This document shows positions 1 to 7,253 of a stretch of 9,118 nt of DNA, piece by piece. Made by a program: the position numbers and the translations under genes. The notes below the pieces were generated by a model. The model was not told the origin of the DNA, did no database searches, and saw only the letters and a list, made by a program, of their open reading frames with translations. Positions within the stretch are counted from its first letter, which is position 1, and each line of letters begins with the position of its first letter. The stretch is from Gammaproteobacteria bacterium TMED92 (GTDB taxonomy: Bacteria; Pseudomonadota; Gammaproteobacteria; Pseudomonadales; Azotimanducaceae): assembly GCA_002170355.2 (NCBI GenBank), contig NHET02000050.1, forward strand, positions 1 through 9,118, written 5' to 3'.

Positions 1-2
1 CT

Positions 3-827
3 TGGTTTCCCGATTCGCTGCGTAACTTCGTCTGGTCACATACCTTGACCCACTTGTTCAACCATCCTGAGTCAGAGGAGTATCAGCGCGCTCATAATGC
101 CAAACGCCATGATGTGATCATGTGGCAGGACAAGTATTACGGCTTGCTCACCACCTTCTGGTTGTTTCTATTTCCGATGGCTCTTGGCTACGCGCTCGGT
201 GGCTGGATTGGGTTTTTTGCGCTAATGGCAGGGTCAATGGTTGGCAGTGTACTGGTCCAGCACAACACTTGGACGGTGAACAGTGTCACTCATATGTGGG
301 GTTGGACTAAAGGCCTGAAAAGCTCAGCAGTGAACAACTATCTGTGGCTGGGGCCGCTGGGCGAAGGTAACCATCATGGAGACCATCACGATTTTCCGCG
401 AGATTATCGAAATGGCTTCGGCTGGTCTGGATGGCTGCTTGATCCGACCCGATATGGCATTTTGTTGCTGCGTGCCTTGCGCTTAATCGGACCACTCAAC
501 CGAGCAAGCGTGCGCGAGGAAACCGAGATTTATGCGGCACGGAAGCTGGCGAATATTCGTCAGCAATCAAAACTCAGTGCCGAAGCACAAGAACTTTACG
601 AACAGCTTGAAGCGCGGGTGTTGGAGTTGCGCAAAGACTGGCTAGAGGCCGTGACTCGTTGGGAAGCGCTGCGCAAAGAATCAAAGCTGATGCAGCAAGC
701 AACCGCTAGACGCAACGAGGTAGCAGCGGAAATACGCGCTGCCAAGGCACATGTTGAGGCGCGCAAAGAAGAATTTTTCGCAGCGTTAGAACGCTTGCAC
801 GCGCAGATACCCAGTTACGCCGGTTAA
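3..827 (+). CDS. Membrane fatty acyl desaturase (stearoyl-CoA delta-9 type), 5' end cut off by the window
   Basis: The reading frame is open from base 3 to the TAA at 825-827, so the true start lies upstream of the window; the TTG at 45 is only an internal codon. About 274 residues are visible. The fragment holds two hydrophobic stretches (visible residues about 45-85). It also has the late histidine motifs of the di-iron membrane desaturases: VNSVTHMWG (about 92-100) and EGNHHGDHHDFP (about 121-132), matching the NSxAHxWG and EGxHNxHH boxes of delta-9 acyl-CoA/acyl-lipid desaturases. The first HxxxxH/HxxHH boxes should lie upstream. Known role of the family: O2-dependent insertion of a double bond into a saturated fatty acyl chain at the inner membrane. 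The last ~100 residues form a highly charged, probably coiled-coil helix that is not part of the minimal desaturase core. The symporter gene follows after 35 bp on the same strand. Family assignment is firm; substrate and regiospecificity are inferred. Confidence 0.9.
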   Translation, partial: WFPDSLRNFVWSHTLTHLFNHPESEEYQRAHNAKRHDVIMWQDKYYGLLTTFWLFLFPMALGYALGGWIGFFALMAGSMVGSVLVQHNTWTVNSVTHMWGWTKGLKSSAVNNYLWLGPLGEGNHHGDHHDFPRDYRNGFGWSGWLLDPTRYGILLLRALRLIGPLNRASVREETEIYAARKLANIRQQSKLSAEAQELYEQLEARVLELRKDWLEAVTRWEALRKESKLMQQATARRNEVAAEIRAAKAHVEARKEEFFAALERLHAQIPSYAG

Positions 828-862
828 GGGCACACAACTAGCTCACCAAAAGCCACCTGGCC

Positions 863-2323
863 ATGGCAATACTCGACTGGTTAGCACTGCATTGGGTCGC
901 GGGATTGTTACTGGTCGCATACATTGCGGCGCTCATGTACAACGCGTTGCAAGGGCGGCGTGCAAGCACAACTGTTTCTGGGTATTACGTTGGCGGCCGA
1001 CAACTTGGCGGCTTCGCTATAGGGGTATCTTTTTTCGCCACCTATGCGTCCACCAACAGTTACATTGGTCATGCTGGCAAGGGCTATGACTATGGATTGC
1101 CATGGTTGGTTATGGCGTTCATGTTGGTGCTATTTACCTACATATCCTGGCGTTGGATCGGTCCACGGACGCGCCGGTTGGCGGCATCCTTCGATGCGCT
1201 GACGTTGCCTGACTTTTTGGCCGGTCGCTTTCTTGGCGATGACGATCAGCCGCGTCACCCACTGCGCATCAGTGCAGGGCTTGTCATCGTGTTTTGCAGC
1301 TTGTTGTACTTGATCGCTGTGTTTAAGGGCGCTGGGCATTTGTTCGCTCTGTTTTTCGACATCAGCTATGAAACGGCGGTAATGCTGGCGCTGCTTATTG
1401 TGGTGATTTATACCAGTGTCGGTGGTTTCGTCTCGGTGGTCCGCACTGATGTTATTCAAGGCGCTTTAATGGTCATTGGTGCGGCGATGATGTTCTATTT
1501 TGTTACGCAAGCGGCGGGCGGCGTTGGTGCCATTGCGGATTTGGCTGAGCAACCAGAGCGCGAATTCCTATTTGATTGGAACGGCGGTATTCCCCTGGTG
1601 GTTTTGTTGGGAGTGGCGTTATCTGGATCGCTGAAGTTGATCGTAGATCCGCGTCAGCTGTCGCGTTTCTATGCGCTGCAAGATGAACGCGCGGCGAAAC
1701 AAGGCCTCTGGGTCGCCGTCATCGGACTGGCGCTGGTGCAGGGATGTTTGTATCCGATAGGCATTTACGCTCACCTGCTATTAGACAATGTCAGTGACAC
1801 AGATTTGATCGTGCCGACGCTTATTAATAACGCTGCGGTATTCCCCTTGTGGGCTGCAGACTTCCTTTTTGTCGCCATAGTAGCTGCTGCGATGTCATCC
1901 ATAGACAGTGTCTTGTTGGTAGCCGCATCTACTGCTTATAAAAACGTGTTGGCTCCATTTACCGAAACAGCAAAGCCGTTAGCGTGGACTCGCGGTTTGG
2001 TGGTGTTGTTCGCGTTAGTGGCGGCATTAGTGGCGTTAGATCCACCCGGCGACATTCTGCAACTTACAATTTTTTCCGGCAGCTTATATGCGGCGTGTTT
2101 CTTTCCTGCGGTAGTGCTTGGGTTGTACTGGTCCAAAGGCAACGCGCGCGCGGTATTGGGATCTATGATCGTAGGGCTGCTGGCGTTGCTCGCTTGGTTG
2201 GCGTTGCAATTGAATGTGCTGCTGCACGAGGTATTTCCGGCGCTGCTGCTATCGCTGGTGACCTATGTGATTTTGAGCAGTATATCCACTGAGCGTACTG
2301 CTATAGAGCACACAGCGCAGTAG
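863..2323 (+). CDS. Sodium:solute symporter family (SSF/SLC5) transporter
   Basis: A 486-residue, very hydrophobic protein with a dozen or more membrane segments, the usual size for the SSF family (PutP/SLC5 fold). Early in the protein, YYVGGRQLGG and FATYASTNSYIGHAGKGYDYG resemble the conserved SSF segment around TM1-TM2. DALTLPDFLAGRF (near residue 114) is the typical cytoplasmic motif. AAAMSSIDSVLLVAAS (about residues 341-356) is the signature helix whose Ser/Ser/Asp cluster forms the Na2 sodium site. Such proteins import an organic solute (amino acid, sugar, carboxylate or similar) with Na+ at the inner membrane; the substrate cannot be read from the sequence. The ATG at 863 is chosen because an in-frame TAG lies at 839-841; no strong ribosome binding site is visible. 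The 35 bp gap to the desaturase gene has no terminator, so read-through from it is likely. Confidence 0.92.
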   Translation: MAILDWLALHWVAGLLLVAYIAALMYNALQGRRASTTVSGYYVGGRQLGGFAIGVSFFATYASTNSYIGHAGKGYDYGLPWLVMAFMLVLFTYISWRWIGPRTRRLAASFDALTLPDFLAGRFLGDDDQPRHPLRISAGLVIVFCSLLYLIAVFKGAGHLFALFFDISYETAVMLALLIVVIYTSVGGFVSVVRTDVIQGALMVIGAAMMFYFVTQAAGGVGAIADLAEQPEREFLFDWNGGIPLVVLLGVALSGSLKLIVDPRQLSRFYALQDERAAKQGLWVAVIGLALVQGCLYPIGIYAHLLLDNVSDTDLIVPTLINNAAVFPLWAADFLFVAIVAAAMSSIDSVLLVAASTAYKNVLAPFTETAKPLAWTRGLVVLFALVAALVALDPPGDILQLTIFSGSLYAACFFPAVVLGLYWSKGNARAVLGSMIVGLLALLAWLALQLNVLLHEVFPALLLSLVTYVILSSISTERTAIEHTAQ

Positions 2324-2359
2324 CCGGATCGAATCGGACGAGGTTGAGATAGAAGCAAA

Positions 2360-2391
2360 ATACCACGAGGCAAGATCTCGCCCCGTGGTAT
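2360..2391 (-). terminator. Hairpin terminator downstream of the GST gene
   Basis: Arms ATACCACGAGG (2360-2370) and CCCCGTGGTAT (2381-2391) pair over 11 positions with one A-C mismatch, around a 10-base loop. Read on the minus strand, the stem is followed by a short T run (TATTTTGC), and it lies 14 bp after the GST stop codon. This is a plausible intrinsic terminator for the GST. On the plus strand no T run follows, so it is a poorer terminator for the converging symporter gene, although the hairpin may still protect that transcript's 3' end. Confidence 0.6.
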
Positions 2392-2404
2392 CAGCATGGT
2401 GGTG

Positions 2405-3019
2405 TTATTGTTCCGCCGCTACCCTTTGCATGGCTGGGCGTTCGGCCAAAGTCTCCATTAACGCCGCGATCTTGGGGTATTCCGCAAGAATGTCTTTATT
2501 GAACATTTTTTGCGCGGTGCCGTTAATAAAGCCGAAGGAATAGTAGGTGTACATGTCGGCGAGTGTGAAAGTATCGCCGGCGGCGTACGGCGCGCATACC
2601 ATTAACTGATCCACCGCCTGCAGGCCGCGTTGCAGGTCCTTGTCGGTGCTTTCTTTAGTTTCGTCACTAACCGTGCCACCAAAAAACGCCTCTGCGATAC
2701 AGCGTCGGGCTACCAATTCGGCGTCCAACTTTATGTGGCAAATTAGTTCCATAACCTTGCCCGCTTGAAAAGGATCTGCGGGTAATAGTGGGTTGTTGGA
2801 ACTGAGCTGTTCTAGGTACAAAGCAATCGCCAACGACTCTGACATGTACTGGCCATCTACTTCGATGGACGGCATCTTGCCCATGGGCGAACGCGCCAAG
2901 TTGTCCTCTTTTTGTGTTGGTGGTGCTTTTACCTCTTCGAACTCTAAGCCTTTTTCGATCAATACTGCCTTGACCAAGCTGTAGTAGTTGCTCATCTTCA
3001 AACCGTAAAGTTTGATCAT
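2405..3019 (-). CDS. Glutathione S-transferase family protein
   Basis: A 204-residue cytosolic protein of the usual GST length. The N-terminal thioredoxin-like domain (about 1-78) carries the cis-proline in GKMPSIEVDG (P50) and the glutathione gamma-glutamyl-binding SES motif (S60-E61-S62). The all-helical C-terminal domain (about 85-204) has the TLADMYTYY segment (152-160) that matches the N-capping box of GSTs. These enzymes conjugate glutathione to electrophiles or isomerise/reduce small substrates. The catalytic residue is not obvious: candidates in the MSNYYSLVK segment are S10, Y12, Y13 and S14. The canonical cysteine of beta/omega classes is absent there. The ATG at 3019 has a strong Shine-Dalgarno (AAGGGGG at 3030-3024, four bases before the ATG). 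The gene is convergent with the symporter and divergent from the sirtuin. Family firm, substrate unknown. Confidence 0.92.
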   Translation of the reverse strand: MIKLYGLKMSNYYSLVKAVLIEKGLEFEEVKAPPTQKEDNLARSPMGKMPSIEVDGQYMSESLAIALYLEQLSSNNPLLPADPFQAGKVMELICHIKLDAELVARRCIAEAFFGGTVSDETKESTDKDLQRGLQAVDQLMVCAPYAAGDTFTLADMYTYYSFGFINGTAQKMFNKDILAEYPKIAALMETLAERPAMQRVAAEQ

Positions 3020-3133
3020 AGTTCCCCCTTCTCATGTAATTTAGCCGAAATGGCAATTTGCTGGTCGCATACTGGAGTCTAGCTCATTCCCTTGGCAAAG
3101 TAAGATACGCGATGATTTGGCAGAATCCGCCAG

Positions 3134-3994
3134 GTGGTACAAATACAACATCAGTCAGCACACCCTAGGGCATTAGACGCCATTACCAGCACTCTCGAAA
3201 ATTGCGAGCATGTGGTGGCGATCACCGGCGCAGGCATTAGTACGTCGTCCGGAATATCCGATTACCGAGACCAAGCCGGTGCTTGGAAGCGGCCGCAACC
3301 GGTTCAGCATCAGGCTTTTATGCAGCATCTAAGTTGGCGCCAACGATACTGGGCGCGCAGTCAGTTGGGCTATCCAGAATTTATGCGGGCACAACCAAAT
3401 GCCGCTCATCGGGCTTTGGTAACGTTGGAACAAAGCGGCAAGCTTGTTGGTGTGATCACCCAAAATGTTGACCGACTGCACCAACGCGCAGGACAACAGC
3501 GCGTACTAGATCTGCATGGTCGGCTAGACCAAGTTCGCTGTATGGCATGTGAGCAGCGGATGCCTCGGGACGCGGTGCAGATTTGGCTGCAGCAGCATAA
3601 TGCCTGGGTTAAGCACAGTCATTTCTCACCTGCTCCTGATGGCGACGCAGACATAGAATTAGAGTTCGGCCGAATAAATGTGCCCGAGTGCTCCGATTGC
3701 GGGGGCTTGCTAAAACCAGATGTCGTGTTTTTTGGTGACACTGTACCCAAGGCAGATGTGCAACAGGGTTATCGGTGGATAGAAGAGGCGGACGCGGTGC
3801 TGGTGGTTGGCAGTTCTTTAATGGTGTACTCAAGTTTCCGCTTTGTTCGGCGCGCACATGAGATGGGCAAACCCATAGTGGCGATCAATCAGGGCAAAAC
3901 GCGCGCAGATGATTTGTTCCTGCACAAAGCCAATATTGATTGCGCCAAAGGTTTGGCGGCAATTGCAGGGTCGGACCCGGGTGAAGCAAGCTAA
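3134..3994 (+). CDS. SIRT4-like (class II) sirtuin, NAD+-dependent protein deacylase
   Basis: A 286-residue Sir2-family enzyme. Visible motifs in order: TGAGIS (31-36, NAD+ binding), SDYR (42-45), TQNVD (109-113), the catalytic histidine in LHG (H128), a zinc ribbon with C136, C139, C186 and C189, KPDVVFFGD (194-202) and VVGSSL (224-229). Several segments read like mitochondrial SIRT4 rather than CobB/SIRT5: RQRYWARSQLGYPEF (69-83), PAPDGD between the zinc cysteine pairs, GDTVPKADV, and NQGKTRADDL near the end. The family removes acyl groups (or transfers ADP-ribose) using NAD+; for SIRT4 types lipoyl and branched dicarboxyl acyl groups are reported substrates, so the exact activity here is inferred. 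An in-frame TGA at 3113-3115 leaves GTG 3134 as the plausible start; its ribosome binding site is weak. The exported-protein gene follows after 10 bp, so the two probably form an operon. No metal or catalytic residue is missing. Confidence 0.93.
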   Translation: MVQIQHQSAHPRALDAITSTLENCEHVVAITGAGISTSSGISDYRDQAGAWKRPQPVQHQAFMQHLSWRQRYWARSQLGYPEFMRAQPNAAHRALVTLEQSGKLVGVITQNVDRLHQRAGQQRVLDLHGRLDQVRCMACEQRMPRDAVQIWLQQHNAWVKHSHFSPAPDGDADIELEFGRINVPECSDCGGLLKPDVVFFGDTVPKADVQQGYRWIEEADAVLVVGSSLMVYSSFRFVRRAHEMGKPIVAINQGKTRADDLFLHKANIDCAKGLAAIAGSDPGEAS

Positions 3995-4004
3995 CAAAGG
4001 TGCA

Positions 4005-4580
4005 ATGGTGAAACGTCAATTTATGCAAACATTAATGGTGTTGGTGAGTTTTCTGGCGCTGGCTGCAGTTGCACAGGAGGCAGCGCAATCTGCCGATTCA
4101 GACCGGTCTGTGGCCACAGCAACCGAAGACGATCTTACGGTGCAAGAGGTCCTAGAGCGTGACGCTAGCCAGGGTGATTACGTTGATCGGGTGAGTTGTC
4201 TCAACGCTCGACGGTTGCGCGACACCGACGTTTTGGACGCCCAGCATGTGGCATTCAAAATGGGTAGAGATGAGTACTATTTGGTGCAGTTCAAACATCG
4301 ATGTTTGGGGTTACGTAAGAACCGACCTGTGCGTCTAAATATGCGCAACAGTCGGTTGTGTAAGTACGACTCTATTCAAGGCATTGATCCCGACAGCATG
4401 GTGGGCATGCGCGAGGGCATGCGTTGTTCGATCCCCGGTTTTACCAAAGTCTCCAAAGCTCAAGTCGAGCAACTCAAAGTCGCTCTCAAAGACGAGCGCC
4501 AGCGCGCTCGTGAACAAACTAAAGAAGAGCGCCGCAAAATCCGCGAGGAACGCAGAGCACAACGACGCGGAGAGACGTAA
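4005..4580 (+). CDS. Exported four-cysteine hypothetical protein with basic helical tail (DUF6491-like)
   Basis: I choose ATG 4005 because AAAGG at 3996-4000 lies four bases upstream and because it begins a clear signal peptide: basic MVKR, then a hydrophobic run to LALAAVA, with likely cleavage after A23. An upstream in-frame start at 3909 would lie inside the sirtuin gene and bury the signal peptide. The mature protein (about 168 residues) has four cysteines (C65, C100, C119, C141) spaced in a small domain with YYLVQFKHRC, SRLCKYDSIQ and MRCSIPGF. This pattern recalls the DUF6491 family of exported proteins of unknown function, recognised from memory with moderate confidence; the cysteines could form two disulfides in the periplasm. 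Residues about 150-191 form a highly charged Lys/Arg/Glu helix. It is probably co-transcribed with the sirtuin. It ends 7 bp from the convergent oxidoreductase gene, with no room for a separate terminator. Confidence 0.85.
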   Translation: MVKRQFMQTLMVLVSFLALAAVAQEAAQSADSDRSVATATEDDLTVQEVLERDASQGDYVDRVSCLNARRLRDTDVLDAQHVAFKMGRDEYYLVQFKHRCLGLRKNRPVRLNMRNSRLCKYDSIQGIDPDSMVGMREGMRCSIPGFTKVSKAQVEQLKVALKDERQRAREQTKEERRKIREERRAQRRGET

Positions 4581-4587
4581 CTGGCAC

Positions 4588-5610
4588 CTAGCGGTCGAGC
4601 ATCAAGTCCGCCAGAGTTTGCAGCTCGGTGACGCTGCGGGCAGATACATTGAGCGAGGTCACCGGTGTTTCGTCCCATACCTGCAAGCGCTCGCGAATCT
4701 TTTCAACCGGACCGACAAGCGAGATCTCGTCGGCGAGTGCGGTGGGGACCGCTTCTGCCGCCTCTTGCTTTTTGCCCGCCAAATACAGTTCTTGAATTTG
4801 CTCTGCCTCGCCAGCAAAACCCATGCGGCTGACTAATTCTTTGTGGAAGTTGCGGTCTTTGGCGCCCATACCGCCGACGTAGAGCGCCAGCATGTGTTTG
4901 ATTGGAATAAGACCCTGTTCCACATCGTCGGTAATGTTTACAACCACACTTTGAGTGACCTCAAAGTCGGCTTTGGCATTAGACAGCGACGCTGAATACA
5001 CCTCTTGGCGAAAGGGCGAGTAATAAAGCGGTAGCCAGCCGTCGGCGATTTCCGCAGCCAAAGCGACATTCTTTGGTCCCTCGGCCCCCATCATGATCGG
5101 CAAGTCTGCGCGCAGTGGATGAGTAATGGGTTTCAGTGGCTTGCCAAGGCCCCAGGAACCTTCGCCGGTAAACGGTAGCGGATAGTGTTCGCCGTCGTTC
5201 GCCACTGGCTCTTCGCGAGCTAGCACCTGGCGAATAATAGAAATATATTCTCGGGTGCGCGCCAGCGGCTTAGAAAATGGCGCGCCATACCAGCCTTCTA
5301 CTACTTGCGGCCCAGACACGCCCAGGCCGAGGATCATGCGACCGTTCGACAAGTGGTCCATGGTTAACGCGGCCATTGCCATGGCGGTTGGAGTGCGCGC
5401 AGAAATTTGGCAAATACCGGTACCTAGGCGAATGCGACTGGTTTGTGCGCCGATCCAAGCCAGTGGCGTGAGCGCATCGCTGCCGTACGCCTCGGCCGTC
5501 CATACCGAGTCATAGCCGAGTTGCTCCGCTTGTTGAGCCATCTGCACATGATGAGTAGGCGGGTTCGAGCTCCAATAGCCGAGGGACAAGCCTAGTTTCA
5601 TATCCGTCAT
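4588..5610 (-). CDS. Luciferase-like monooxygenase family (LLM) flavin/F420-type oxidoreductase
   Basis: A 340-residue protein with the bacterial luciferase-like TIM-barrel pattern: LGLSLGYW at strand 1 (6-13), AEQLGYDSVWTAEAYGSDALTPLAWIG (28-54, the typical LGYDSVW.aE motif), IRLGTGI (60-66), MDHLSNGRMILGLGVSGP (84-101) and a C-terminal GPVEKIRERL (about residue 305). It resembles the LLM class often annotated as F420-dependent (TIGR03559-like, familiar from actinobacteria). Many members outside actinobacteria probably use FMN instead, so the cofactor is open. Such enzymes oxidise or reduce small organic substrates with a reduced deazaflavin or flavin. The ATG at 5610 has a good Shine-Dalgarno (TAGGAG, 5622-5617). 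It lies 37 bp downstream of the MFS transporter gene on the same strand, so it is probably the second gene of that unit. Substrate not predictable from sequence. Confidence 0.88.
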   Translation of the reverse strand: MTDMKLGLSLGYWSSNPPTHHVQMAQQAEQLGYDSVWTAEAYGSDALTPLAWIGAQTSRIRLGTGICQISARTPTAMAMAALTMDHLSNGRMILGLGVSGPQVVEGWYGAPFSKPLARTREYISIIRQVLAREEPVANDGEHYPLPFTGEGSWGLGKPLKPITHPLRADLPIMMGAEGPKNVALAAEIADGWLPLYYSPFRQEVYSASLSNAKADFEVTQSVVVNITDDVEQGLIPIKHMLALYVGGMGAKDRNFHKELVSRMGFAGEAEQIQELYLAGKKQEAAEAVPTALADEISLVGPVEKIRERLQVWDETPVTSLNVSARSVTELQTLADLMLDR

Positions 5611-5647
5611 GATGCGCTCCTAATTGATGCCGTTTCGTGCTGCTAGA

Positions 5648-7120
5648 TCAATTGTTTGTTGTCGATAGATCGGCGGTGACATCTTGCCCAGCAGTGGCGT
5701 TGCGGTCCGCAATAATTTGCAGGTTCGCCTCGTGGCTTTCGCGATCGATACGGTACATGAGGATACAAGCCACTGCACTTAAGCAAACTGTGCAGTAAAT
5801 GGGCAGAAAAAATACTGCCTGAGTAAAGCGGTGTTCGTCGGTAAAATCGGCAACGTCGGTAATGGAGTCGAAGCCCACCAACGAGACAATGATACCGGCG
5901 CTGATAATGCCCGCTGCAGAGACGAACTTGCCGGCAAACGCACGGGTAGCAAAAAACAGACCCTCGGATCTTCGATTAGTGTTGGTTTCGCTGTCTTCCA
6001 CTACGTCGGCCATCATCGAATCCAACATCACAGCGGAAATAATGCCAAATACCACCTCGGTAAAGATAAAGGCGGTGTAGATGGCAATGCTTGCGACAGA
6101 GCCGAATTCTGGCCATACCCCGATAAGGACACAAATATAAGGTATGGGGTACAACACTACCCGCGCCAGTTGCATAACAATCGCGGCTGCCTTCTTACCA
6201 AACCGTAGACCAATGGCTGGAGCTAAAAGTCCTGCTGCCAGCGGCGAAAACAACACCGCGTAAGCGGTAATGGCGATCTCGAAGCCGGTGAACTCAAAGA
6301 AGTAGGTCACGTTGTAAAGGTACAACGCCGCCCCCAAACCAGCGGCGCTGCCCATAAACAAGCCGTAGCTGAAGAGGGCGGCGAAGTTGCGATTCTTTAG
6401 AGAACGATAGATTTGTTTGAACTCGTAGCCTAATTCGCTGAATTTGAAGGTTTCTGTAGGTTTGGGTAGCCGCGCTGCTTCGCGCTGGGTACCGAGGGCT
6501 GACACAATAATGGTCAGTGCAATGATGCAAGCACCAACGGTGCCATAGATGGCATAGCCGGTCGCCGACGCAACGCCGTAAGTGCCAATCCAAAAAGTAA
6601 AGTTAATGGCATGGAAACCGTTGCCGCCGGTCCAACCAAAAAAATGGCGCAGCGCCAACCAGCGATTGCGTTGATCGTAGTTTTTTTCAAGATCCGGCAG
6701 CATGGCGGTGGACGGCACTTCAAATAGCGTAGTGCCGGTACGAATCAGTAATGCCAAAACTAAGATGTAGTAGAAAGCGTCTTCGCCGCTGACATCGATT
6801 ACAGGATTAAATAGCGCATAAAAGCTGCCAGGTAAGATCAGCAAAGCCGAGTACATAAATGGATGCCGTCGACCGAGTTTGGAGCGGGTTTTGTCGGACC
6901 AGTGCCCTAGTAGCGGGTCGGACACAGCGTCCCAGACCATTGCGATGGCCAATGCGGAGCTTGCTAAGTAACCGGGTACTCCCAAGCATTGATTGGCAAA
7001 AATCAGCAGCAAATAAGCAAAAGCGTTGTCCTTTATGCCGTAGGCGACAGATGCCGAGCCGTAGAACCAAAAAATAGGGCGTTTTTTCAGGTCAACGCCG
7101 ACACTGGTGTTATCCGACAT
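5648..7120 (-). CDS. MFS transporter of the GPH (glycoside-pentoside-hexuronide) cation symporter type
   Basis: About 490 residues, 12 probable membrane segments. The diagnostic region is residues 64-87: DAVSDPLLGHWSDKTRS followed by KLGRRHP, the D..DP..G..SD+T.S..GRR.P signature of GPH/MelB-like (MFS_2) symporters. DNAFAYLLLIFANQCLG precedes it in TM1. A second charged loop containing DSMMADVVEDSETNTNRRSEGLF (late in the protein) matches the conserved MADV.D....tg.R.EG motif of the family. Family members import a solute with Na+ or H+ at the inner membrane. Many environmental members sit in catabolic clusters and need not carry sugars. I choose ATG 7120; a TTG at 7138 is in frame, but it lies directly before the G8 tract that serves as the ribosome binding site. 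It is the probable first gene of a unit with the LLM oxidoreductase and is divergent from the MerR-TPR gene. Confidence 0.9.
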   Translation of the reverse strand: MSDNTSVGVDLKKRPIFWFYGSASVAYGIKDNAFAYLLLIFANQCLGVPGYLASSALAIAMVWDAVSDPLLGHWSDKTRSKLGRRHPFMYSALLILPGSFYALFNPVIDVSGEDAFYYILVLALLIRTGTTLFEVPSTAMLPDLEKNYDQRNRWLALRHFFGWTGGNGFHAINFTFWIGTYGVASATGYAIYGTVGACIIALTIIVSALGTQREAARLPKPTETFKFSELGYEFKQIYRSLKNRNFAALFSYGLFMGSAAGLGAALYLYNVTYFFEFTGFEIAITAYAVLFSPLAAGLLAPAIGLRFGKKAAAIVMQLARVVLYPIPYICVLIGVWPEFGSVASIAIYTAFIFTEVVFGIISAVMLDSMMADVVEDSETNTNRRSEGLFFATRAFAGKFVSAAGIISAGIIVSLVGFDSITDVADFTDEHRFTQAVFFLPIYCTVCLSAVACILMYRIDRESHEANLQIIADRNATAGQDVTADLSTTNN

Positions 7121-7136
7121 AATTGTTTCCCCCCCC
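7121..7136 (-). promoter_or_regulatory. Ribosome binding site made of a G8 homopolymer before the MFS gene
   Basis: On the minus strand eight consecutive G residues (7136-7129) are followed by the 8-base spacer AAACAATT and then the ATG at 7120. No other purine-rich element lies near this ATG, so the G tract must act as the Shine-Dalgarno. This placement supports ATG 7120 over the in-frame TTG at 7138. The tract could slip in length during replication; see findings. Confidence 0.6.
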
Positions 7137-7146
7137 AATTCCGTGC

Positions 7147-7171
7147 CGATGCAAAAGGTGCTGTCGCATCG
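7147..7171. promoter_or_regulatory. Inverted repeat CGATGC-N13-GCATCG, possible operator upstream of the MFS gene
   Basis: Perfect 6-bp arms at 7147-7152 and 7166-7171 have centres 19 bp apart, about two helical turns, as expected for a dimeric regulator. It lies just downstream of a perfect minus-strand TTGACA (7181-7176), so it would cover the spacer and -10 of a promoter for the MFS unit; the -10 itself (CCTTTT or nearby) is poor. A weak promoter with an operator in the spacer would suit an activated MerR-type target, but the binding protein is inferred. Confidence 0.4.
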
Positions 7172-7253
7172 CTTATGTCAACCAAAGGTACACAGAGCCA
7201 CGACTAATTCCTAGAGAAACAACACAAAATCGACGGGCTGCAAAGCGTCTGTA

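Noticed and set aside
1130..1459. 109-codon antisense open frame inside the symporter
   Set aside because: The translation is rich in His, Gln and Lys with no domain pattern, and the symporter frame is unambiguous.
3020..3133. Promoters for the divergent GST and sirtuin genes
   Set aside because: Several TTG- and TA-containing hexamers occur (for example TTGGCA near 3093), but no -35/-10 pair with 16-18 bp spacing reached a convincing match on either strand.
3909..4004. A longer start at 3909 for the exported protein, overlapping the sirtuin by 86 bases
   Set aside because: The ATG at 4005 has a good Shine-Dalgarno and begins a textbook signal peptide; the upstream extension is just sirtuin coding sequence in another frame.
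4581..4587. A terminator between the exported-protein gene and the convergent LLM gene
   Set aside because: Only 7 bp separate the stop codons and no stem with a T run is visible in or beside the gap; the transcripts probably overlap or end by Rho.
4384..4836. 150-codon open frame bridging the ends of the exported-protein and LLM genes
   Set aside because: It runs across two well-supported genes in another frame, and its translation is low-complexity and family-free; a by-product of codon bias.
7121..7138. TTG start at 7138 for the MFS transporter
   Set aside because: It would turn the G8 tract into coding sequence and leave no ribosome binding site upstream; ATG 7120 is correctly spaced from the G tract.
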